Below are positions 7,810 through 12,156 of a stretch of 12,156 nt of DNA, in pieces; position 1 is the first letter of the stretch; the number at the start of each line of letters is the position of its first letter. Source of the DNA: an uncultured Saprospiraceae bacterium (GTDB lineage: Bacteria; Bacteroidota; Bacteroidia; Chitinophagales; Saprospiraceae); the NCBI GenBank assembly GCA_937930625.1, contig CALHBW010000543.1, positions 1-12,156 on the forward strand. Direction: 5' to 3'. The notes below the pieces were generated by a model. That model was not told the origin of the DNA and did not search any database. It saw nothing but the letters and a program-made list of their open reading frames with translations. Both the position numbers and the translations under genes were made by a program.

Positions 7810-7921
7810 GTAATGACTGCTTTAGCTGTCAAGTATATTTTTGTTTTAATTTTTAATTAATTCAACAACAATGTATTACAAAAAATATCCTTAATCGCTT
7901 GACAGCTAAAGCAGTCATTAC
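7810..7921. repeat. 112-bp palindromic repeat unit, copy 2
   Basis: The arms at 7810-7833 and 7898-7921 are perfect 24-bp inverted repeats with the same TGACTGCTTTAGCTGTCA core as copy 1. Immediately outside, TCC and GGA extend the pairing by at least 2-3 bp. The 68-bp interior has the same length as in copy 1 and aligns with it without gaps at about 41 of 68 positions by eye. It lies in the 181-bp gap between the diglycine-tailed protein and the DUF4132 gene, so it would be transcribed as a long hairpin if the three genes form one operon. No outer terminal repeats or target duplication were found here. Confidence 0.85.
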
Positions 7922-7934
7922 GGAGTTTCTGTCC

Positions 7935-7960
7935 AATCTGTAAAGCAGTCATTACAGATT
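7935..7960. repeat. Solo repeat arm forming its own hairpin at the end of the diglycine-tailed gene
   Basis: AATCTGTAA at 7935-7943 pairs with TTACAGATT at 7952-7960 around an 8-nt loop AGCAGTCA. The sequence AAGCAGTCATTACA inside it matches the right arm of the 112-bp unit (the same bases as 1885-1898). It overlaps the first bases of the TAA stop (7959-7961) of the minus-strand gene. It could be a remnant of a further copy or a weak transcript-end hairpin. Confidence 0.6.
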
Positions 7961-8348
7961 AGCCACCAACTAAGGGCGTCAGTTGGACAAAACTAATGGA
8001 AGTATCTTTTGAGAGTTCGACCTCTTGTGTGAGGCTTTCGGATTGAAGATTGTCGATGAGAACGAAGAAGCCGTTCTTCTGAAAAGCATCAAGGGCGGTA
8101 TAAACTTGCTTTTCGCCGTCAATTTTTTTACGGTTTTTGAGCTTATAACCATTGAGTGTTTTTTCGGCTGCTTTGGGTTGGATGAGTCCTTTGAAGTATT
8201 CGGGTAGTTTGTTGTTATAATGTTCTACTTCTTTCAGGACGCGCTCGGTGATAATATCTTTTACCGTAACGGTTTCAGTTGCAAATTCGAGATGGAGTTC
8301 GTGCAAGACCTTTCCTGCAAAAGTTTCATCTTTGATGGTGATAGTCAT
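7959..8348 (-). CDS. Putative ubiquitin-like (MoaD/ThiS-type beta-grasp) protein with diglycine tail, 129 aa
   Basis: No named family recognised. The ends look like a beta-grasp protein: a first strand (TITIKDE, 2-8), a second strand (HELHLEFATETV, 16-27), a helix (VKDIITERVLKEVEHYN), then after a Lys-rich insert of about 40 residues a second helix (GEKQVYTALDAFQKNG), a strand (FFVLID) and the closing segment ISFVQLTPLVGG. The last part matches the MoaD/ThiS pattern in which an acidic turn, a beta strand and a Pro-containing tail end in exposed Gly-Gly, which is adenylated by E1-like enzymes and used for thiocarboxylate or conjugation. Whether this protein is so activated is inference; no E1, E2 or JAB peptidase gene is in the window. 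It is the first gene of the minus-strand cluster with DUF4132 and DUF4240, preceded by a good TAnnTTTG element. Usual MoaD/ThiS proteins are 65-90 residues, so the insert is notable. Confidence 0.8.
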   Translation of the reverse strand: MTITIKDETFAGKVLHELHLEFATETVTVKDIITERVLKEVEHYNNKLPEYFKGLIQPKAAEKTLNGYKLKNRKKIDGEKQVYTALDAFQKNGFFVLIDNLQSESLTQEVELSKDTSISFVQLTPLVGG

Positions 8349-8385
8349 AATTGTGATTTTCTTTTGTGAACAATTGATTTCACAA

Positions 8386-8393
8386 CAAAGATA
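8386..8393 (-). promoter_or_regulatory. -7 promoter element for the diglycine protein/DUF4132/DUF4240 cluster
   Basis: On the minus strand the bases read TATCTTTG, an exact match to the Bacteroidota -7 consensus TAnnTTTG. The distance to the ATG at 8348 predicts a leader of about 30 nt. A -33 TTG at the usual spacing is not evident. Confidence 0.55.
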
Positions 8394-8481
8394 AGCATAA
8401 AAATTAAAAATGAAAGTAATTTGCGTATATTTTAATCAAAAAAGTTACATTTTAACAAAAATATGGAATTACTTTTTTTAC

Positions 8482-8489
8482 TATATTTG
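8482..8489 (+). promoter_or_regulatory. -7 promoter element for the membrane-protein gene at 8522
   Basis: TATATTTG is an exact match to TAnnTTTG and lies 32 bp before the ATG, giving a leader of about 25 nt rich in A and C (AAAAACACCTACACC). The -33 element is not clear. Together with the element at 8386-8393 it makes this a typical divergent promoter region. Confidence 0.55.
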
Positions 8490-8521
8490 CCACATATTTA
8501 AAAACTAAAAACACCTACACC

Positions 8522-9301
8522 ATGAAAGTCAGAACAAAACGAGCTGCCCGAAAGCTCGACAAAGTCATTCAAGAAGAACTTGGCATTGACATCAAAAAAT
8601 ATCGTGATGAAGAAGTAGAAGAAACTGTGGGCGACTTGCTCAATTTTATCGGCTACGCGATTAATGCGATAAAAATTCCCTTAGTGATTGGTTTGATATT
8701 ATTTGTGCTGGGCTTTTTTGTGTTGGACTTGGTGCATGTCGAAAACCTGATTTACGGTATTTTTGGCGGTATTTTGATGCTGATAACTGCTGTATTAATC
8801 GGTGTTTTATTGGTCATTTGGGGGATTAAAAACGATGTATTGGAGGTGATTGATTATTCATTAAATCTCACAAATAACATCCAAAGAGACGCCCAAACCG
8901 TACAATCACAAATCTCCGGCAAGGATAAAGAACGCAAGTATGAACTGTTTTATAAAGGCGTTTTGCACCTTGTGACGATACCCATTGTGTCAGAGACAAT
9001 TTCGGATAAAATTCCCTTCGTAGGTGGCGTTTTCGGGCGATTGGTTCGTCGGGTTTTAGCTGCCGCGACTGATAATAAACTCATTTTCAAGCTTTTACTC
9101 AAATCCAATATCTTCGAATCCGGTGGCAGCGAAAGCAAAGCCATGCAGGGTTTTGTCAGCACGACCAATCGTTTGCGTGATGTGGTGGAAGGCATCGACA
9201 GAGCGGTGTCGAAGGTGCTGCGGGTTGTGCAGTTTCCTTTTGTAACGATTTTGTTTGTTGTTGGGTTGATATTGGCAGTCTTGATTTGGATGTTGAACTA
9301 A
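8522..9301 (+). CDS. Integral membrane protein of unknown function, 259 aa
   Basis: No family recognised. A basic N-terminal helix (MKVRTKRAARKLDKVIQEEL) is followed by two closely spaced membrane helices at about 53-72 and 77-101. A long, mostly helical soluble region spans about 102-237 with a small hydrophobic, Gly-containing stretch (KIPFVGGVFGRLVRRVLAAA, 163-182). A C-terminal membrane helix lies at about 238-257, just before the end. No signal-peptide cleavage site is seen. The region at 205-235 (heptad-like, charged) could be a coiled coil. It is transcribed divergently from the diglycine protein/DUF4132/DUF4240 cluster and shares its 173-bp promoter region, so joint regulation is possible but not shown. 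Start chosen because of the preceding TATATTTG element and A-rich leader. Confidence 0.8.
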   Translation: MKVRTKRAARKLDKVIQEELGIDIKKYRDEEVEETVGDLLNFIGYAINAIKIPLVIGLILFVLGFFVLDLVHVENLIYGIFGGILMLITAVLIGVLLVIWGIKNDVLEVIDYSLNLTNNIQRDAQTVQSQISGKDKERKYELFYKGVLHLVTIPIVSETISDKIPFVGGVFGRLVRRVLAAATDNKLIFKLLLKSNIFESGGSESKAMQGFVSTTNRLRDVVEGIDRAVSKVLRVVQFPFVTILFVVGLILAVLIWMLN

Positions 9302-9355
9302 TGCGTTTGGAAAATCTCTAAAAACGAAATTTGTGGTGTTCGATTCAAGTGAGTA

Positions 9356-9437
9356 GTCGGCAGACGAAGGATTTTTCAAAAAATAGTGATTTGACCAATC
9401 AAATACGCTCTATTCAGAACCGGATTCGTCTGACGAC
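9356..9437. repeat. Inverted repeat in the convergent gap 9302-9484
   Basis: GTCGGCAGACGAA at 9356-9368 pairs with TTCGTCTGACGAC at 9425-9437 (12 of 13 bases), with a 56-nt spacer. It lies between the convergent ends of the membrane-protein gene and the mutase gene. There is no T-run, so terminator function is uncertain. The arms resemble those of the hairpin at 12093-12123. Confidence 0.6.
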
Positions 9438-9449
9438 AGGGGCAGTTTA

Positions 9450-9482
9450 CAATTTAACAATGAAGCAATCCAACAATCATTA
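9450..9482. repeat. Degenerate octamer array (ACAATNNA type) beside the mutase stop codon
   Basis: The run reads ACAATTTA, ACAATGAA, GCAATCCA, ACAATCAT, four imperfect 8-nt units in a row. It ends just before the stop codon of the minus-strand mutase gene at 9485. Similar short-period arrays occur at 2077-2254 and 10704-11050. Confidence 0.55.
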
Positions 9483-9484
9483 CT

Positions 9485-10699
9485 TCACTCTCCCATAAAC
9501 GCCAAAATCCCACCCATACTTTCTATTTTTTGGAATTTCTCCCAAGCCGTTTGAGCGAGTTTTTGCGTCAGTGTTTCGATATAATAACTGCCGGCGGCGG
9601 GGTCGGCTACTCGGTCCAGATAACTTTCGTGTTTGAGGATATGCTGCACATTTCGCGCAATGCGTCGGGTAAAATCATCGGGCGCACCATGTACAAGGTC
9701 GGCAGGTTGCACCGTGAGTAAATCCGCACCGCCGAGTATGGCAGACATGGCTTCGGTAGTGGCATGAATCATGTTGGTGTGGTGGTCATCAGTTTGGGTA
9801 CGGATAGAGGTTTTTGCATGTATGCGTACGGGGCTGGTCGTGGCAATGCCATAAGCCTTTCGCACTTCGCGCCAGAGCAATCGAAAGGCACGTAATTTGG
9901 CGATTTCTACAAAATAACTACTTGCTGTACAAAATGTAAATTGCATATGTCGCGTCACCGTATCCGCTTCCAATTCAAATTCAGTAAGACGTGTAAGGTA
10001 CTCACTACCAATGGATAAGGCAATCGCCAATTCTTGCGCTGCCTGTGTACCTTGATTGTGAAAACTCGTGGTATCGACATTAATTACACAGAAATTCGGC
10101 AAGGCATGTGCAGCGGTCAATATCGCGCCTTCTACCTCCATCATATCCTCTTCGTAGGTTTCGTAATACTCGCCCGTATCGACAAAAAAGCCTACCGGAT
10201 CGACCCACACACCGCCGTTTACAGTTGCGTTTTTTGTTTTATTTTTCTTTAAAAATACCTTAAAATATTCGAGTACCGTTCCCGGTTCGCTTTCGGTAAA
10301 TAAGCCGCCAAAATTGAGCGAAATCATCTGCGGATGAATGCCTTTCATCAGTGCGAAAAAATCTTTTTCGGAAATGACATTATCCAAAATAAATAAAAGA
10401 GAAGTCGCGCCTTGCATCAGGATTTGAAGGGCTTGTTTGTTGGCGCGTTTGATGGCAGCAATACCGTCTTCTACTTCTATTTCCTCCTGAATGTACCAAT
10501 TATTATCGGAAGTTTTGCGCGCCAAATCCGGCAATTCTTCCATATCTTCTGCCCGATAAAAAGGTTTCATTTTTAATCCTTCATCGACTTCCCAATCCAA
10601 GCCTTCAATAGGCTTCCCTTTAAGGTCTTTTTCAATTTTAGCGAGCCAATCTTCCGTAGCAATTGGTTCAAATTCGGCAAAAAGGTCGGTATTTTTCAT
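9485..10699 (-). CDS. mutA: Methylmalonyl-CoA mutase small (beta) subunit, short form, 404 aa
   Basis: Non-catalytic partner of the B12-dependent mutase that interconverts methylmalonyl-CoA and succinyl-CoA in propionate metabolism. The sequence follows the TIM-barrel domain of the family: an N-terminal DWLAKIEKDLKGKPIEGLDW, then KPFYRAED, the INVDTTSFHNQGTQAAQELA segment, HAKTSIRTQTDDHHTNMIHA, GGADLLTVQPAD, and the LDRVADPAAGSYYIETLT block near the end. It stops right after the MGGILAFMGE segment, so the C-terminal part and flavodoxin-like domain of longer small subunits (over 600 residues in Propionibacterium) are missing. No continuation is readable downstream, so this is a short form or a truncation. 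The large subunit gene normally follows mutA; here the next gene downstream is convergent, so mutA looks orphaned. The start lies 4 bp from an array of TAACGAA units. Confidence 0.9.
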   Translation of the reverse strand: MKNTDLFAEFEPIATEDWLAKIEKDLKGKPIEGLDWEVDEGLKMKPFYRAEDMEELPDLARKTSDNNWYIQEEIEVEDGIAAIKRANKQALQILMQGATSLLFILDNVISEKDFFALMKGIHPQMISLNFGGLFTESEPGTVLEYFKVFLKKNKTKNATVNGGVWVDPVGFFVDTGEYYETYEEDMMEVEGAILTAAHALPNFCVINVDTTSFHNQGTQAAQELAIALSIGSEYLTRLTEFELEADTVTRHMQFTFCTASSYFVEIAKLRAFRLLWREVRKAYGIATTSPVRIHAKTSIRTQTDDHHTNMIHATTEAMSAILGGADLLTVQPADLVHGAPDDFTRRIARNVQHILKHESYLDRVADPAAGSYYIETLTQKLAQTAWEKFQKIESMGGILAFMGE

Positions 10700-10703
10700 T
10701 GTG

Positions 10704-11050
10704 TATTCGTGTGTTCGTTACTCGTTGATTCGTTATTCGTTAGTGGTTTACTCGGTCACAATAATAAGTTTTTGCCGCGTAAAATAGTTATTTTTAAGGA
10801 ATATGTATGTATTTAACGATTCAAGGGTGATATAATGCGATTTTAAGACAATATTTCCCTAAAAAATTCGTGTAAGGAACGCGGCGATAAATATTTTATT
10901 TAAAATATGGGGCTACCCCTACGAAATATTTGTCTGATAGATAGTTGCCGACTGTCGAAATTTATGGTAACTGTTTATTGCGATTTTGTTTTCGATTCAA
11001 ATAAAAAATACCACAAGTAACGAGTAACAAATAACGAATCAACGAATTAC
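10704..11050. repeat. Inverted pair of TAACGAA-type leader arrays flanking the mutA/outer-membrane-protein gap
   Basis: On the minus strand 10742-10704 reads as successive units TAACGAA, TAACGAA, TCAACGAG, TAACGAA, CACACGAA directly before the mutA ATG. On the plus strand 11015-11050 reads GTAACGA, GTAACAA, ATAACGA, ATCAACGA, ATTAC before the gene at 11082. The strongest matching pair is 10723-10742 against 11025-11044 (19 of 20 bases, inverted). The arrays are thus in sense orientation in both divergent leaders. The 270 bp between them are AT-rich, with GGGG-CTA-CCCC at 10909-10919 and an 8-bp hairpin ATATTTTA/TAAAATAT just before it. No gene and no cobalamin-riboswitch motif was seen in this gap (10700-11081). 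Confidence 0.65.
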
Positions 11051-11081
11051 AAAACCGGCTATTTTCAAATTAAAACAATCA

Positions 11082-11891
11082 ATGGTGCGATTTTTTTCAG
11101 CGATAATAATAATAATTTGTTGTTTATCAACATCTTTAACGGCGCAAAGTTACGAGTTGGGCGCGTGGGCAGGTGCATCAAGTTATTTTGGTGACCTCAA
11201 TCCCAATTTTGGTATGCAGCGGATTGGACCTTCCGGCGGTATTTTGGGACGTGTAAACGTGAACCCGCGTGTATCATTCAAAGTATCAGCTAATTATGTG
11301 AATGTCGGTTTTGCGGATGAGTTGACGAATAACGAATTTCAACAGGCGCGTAATCTGAGTTTTCAGTCCAATATTTTTGAGGGTCTCGGACAGGTCGAGT
11401 TCAATTTCCTGCCTTTTATTTCCTCCGAATACGATAAATTTTTCACGCCTTATCTTTTTGTAGGTGGTGGCGTATTTCACTTCAATCCGCGTACCCGCTT
11501 CGATGATGAATGGGTGTTTTTGCAACCGCTTGGCACAGAAGGGCAGGGCAGGAATGAAGAATATACACTCACACAAGGCATGTTGGCATACGGTGGCGGG
11601 TTCAAATTCGCGCTCAATTATGCGTGGAGTGTCAATGTAGAGTTGAGTTCGCGACGCTTATTTATGGATTATTTGGATGATGTCAGCGGTACTTACGCCG
11701 ACCCGGAAGCGCTCGAAAATCTACGTGGTCCGCTTGCGGTACAGTTGGCAGACCGTTCGTGGGAAGTCGTGGAAGCACCCATCGGCGGTATAGGCAGACA
11801 ACGCGGCGACCCTTTGAGCAATGATACTTATGTTAATCTTGGTATTAGCCTTGTGTATCATATTGGTGGGGTTAAATGTCCTGATTTTTGA
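11082..11891 (+). CDS. DUF6089-like outer-membrane beta-barrel protein, 269 aa
   Basis: Probably an outer-membrane protein of a Bacteroidota-specific family; its function is unknown. A signal peptide spans residues 1 to about 21 (hydrophobic run SAIIIIICCLSTSLTA, likely cut before QSYELG). The mature part alternates aromatic and small residues in strands separated by polar turns: ELGAWAGASSYFGDLNP, the start pattern of DUF6089, then VSFKVSANYVNVGFAD, QVEFNFLPF, TPYLFVGGGVFHFNP, MLAYGGGFKFALNYAWSVNVELSSRRLFMDYLDDVSG. The end RGDPLSNDTYVNLGISLVYH closes the barrel, followed by a short tail with Cys (VKCPDF), also typical of the family. The start at 11082 has a leader AAATTAAAACAATCA. It is divergent from mutA with no functional link visible. 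Nothing looks broken. Confidence 0.85.
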   Translation: MVRFFSAIIIIICCLSTSLTAQSYELGAWAGASSYFGDLNPNFGMQRIGPSGGILGRVNVNPRVSFKVSANYVNVGFADELTNNEFQQARNLSFQSNIFEGLGQVEFNFLPFISSEYDKFFTPYLFVGGGVFHFNPRTRFDDEWVFLQPLGTEGQGRNEEYTLTQGMLAYGGGFKFALNYAWSVNVELSSRRLFMDYLDDVSGTYADPEALENLRGPLAVQLADRSWEVVEAPIGGIGRQRGDPLSNDTYVNLGISLVYHIGGVKCPDF

Positions 11892-12156
11892 TTCAGTTTG
11901 ATAGTCCATAGGCTGTTGCGAGACAAATTTTGAATTAAATTGAAAACTACGGATAAAAAATGAACGCGAAATGTATGCACTGATAATCCGTTGGTTATGA
12001 TTTAAGTAAAAAATTAGGCTCATCTAGGAATTTAGTGGAACGTAAAACGATTTTGTAAATCGTCTTGTATTGAAATTGGAGGATGAGCGTAAGTCGTCGG
12101 ACATTTTCAAAATGTCAGACGACAAGATTTCTTTGTTATCTATTTAAAATCAATTA
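11892..12156. other. Gene-free end of the window with nested inverted repeats
   Basis: No credible ORF was seen in these 265 bp. They contain three inverted repeats: GCTCATC at 12018-12024 with GATGAGC at 12082-12088, ACGATTT/AAATCGT at 12047-12063 with a 3-nt loop, and the stronger hairpin at 12093-12123. The first encloses the second, which could form a small structured RNA or simply transcript-end hairpins of the upstream gene. The next gene lies beyond the window. Confidence 0.5.
12093..12123. repeat. 31-bp near-perfect hairpin (GTCGTC type) downstream of the outer-membrane-protein gene
   Basis: GTCGTC at 12093-12098 and GACATTTT at 12100-12107 pair with AAAATGTC at 12109-12116 and GACGAC at 12118-12123, leaving one mismatch (G against A). 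The loop is minimal. No T-run follows closely (ACAAGATTTCTTTG), so it is not a classic terminator, although it sits about 200 bp after the gene end. Confidence 0.7.

Noticed and set aside
4654..8348. Complete ubiquitin-like conjugation operon
   Set aside because: No E1-like, E2-like or JAB-type peptidase gene is present in the cluster or elsewhere in the window.
9302..9484. Frameshifted continuation of the mutase small subunit
   Set aside because: No frame of the minus strand continues with recognisable family residues after the stop; the stretch has an inverted repeat and an octamer array instead.
10700..11081. Cobalamin riboswitch ahead of the mutase gene
   Set aside because: No B12-box-like sequence or matching helix arrangement was seen, and the mutase leader consists of TAACGAA units.

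Overview
The window reads as a chromosomal stretch of a Bacteroidota bacterium, probably near the Saprospiria/Chitinophagia. The signs are moderately AT-rich DNA, start codons without Shine-Dalgarno sequences but with A-rich leaders, two good matches to the Bacteroidota -7 promoter element TAnnTTTG (one ahead of 8348 on the minus strand, one ahead of 8522 on the plus strand), and a DUF6089-type outer-membrane protein. The lineage call rests on these features, not on a database search.

Layout. 1-135: tail of an unidentified plus-strand gene cut by the window edge. 210-1709 (-): a 499-residue helical protein of unknown function. 1710-2258: a divergent intergenic region holding a 207-bp transposon-like element (24-bp terminal inverted repeats, 8-bp direct repeats) with a 112-bp palindromic unit inside it, then a 35-bp inverted repeat whose right arm abuts the next start codon. 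2259-4052 (+): acyl-CoA dehydrogenase, followed by a good intrinsic terminator. 4210-4608 (+): small membrane protein. A perfect 38-bp palindrome separates it from the convergent gene cluster that follows.

8348-4654 (-): a three-gene cluster that I consider the most interesting part. In transcription order it has a 129-residue protein ending in Pro-Leu-Val-Gly-Gly that looks like a ubiquitin/MoaD/ThiS-type beta-grasp protein, a DUF4132 (MolR-like) protein of 842 residues, and a DUF4240 protein. A second copy of the 112-bp palindromic unit lies between the first two genes.

8522-9301 (+): a membrane protein with three predicted helices, divergent from the cluster. 9485-10699 (-): a short, apparently orphan methylmalonyl-CoA mutase small subunit. 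11082-11891 (+): DUF6089-like outer-membrane beta-barrel protein. The end of the window (11892-12156) has no gene but contains strong inverted repeats.

The acyl-CoA dehydrogenase and the mutase subunit point to fatty-acid or branched-chain/propionate metabolism, but they are far apart and not in one operon. Recurrent non-coding structure is the other theme: the 112-bp unit occurs twice plus a solo arm, degenerate period 7-8 arrays (TCATTCAC, TAACGAA and ACAATNNA types) sit at gene boundaries, and GTCGTC-type inverted repeats lie downstream of two plus-strand genes.
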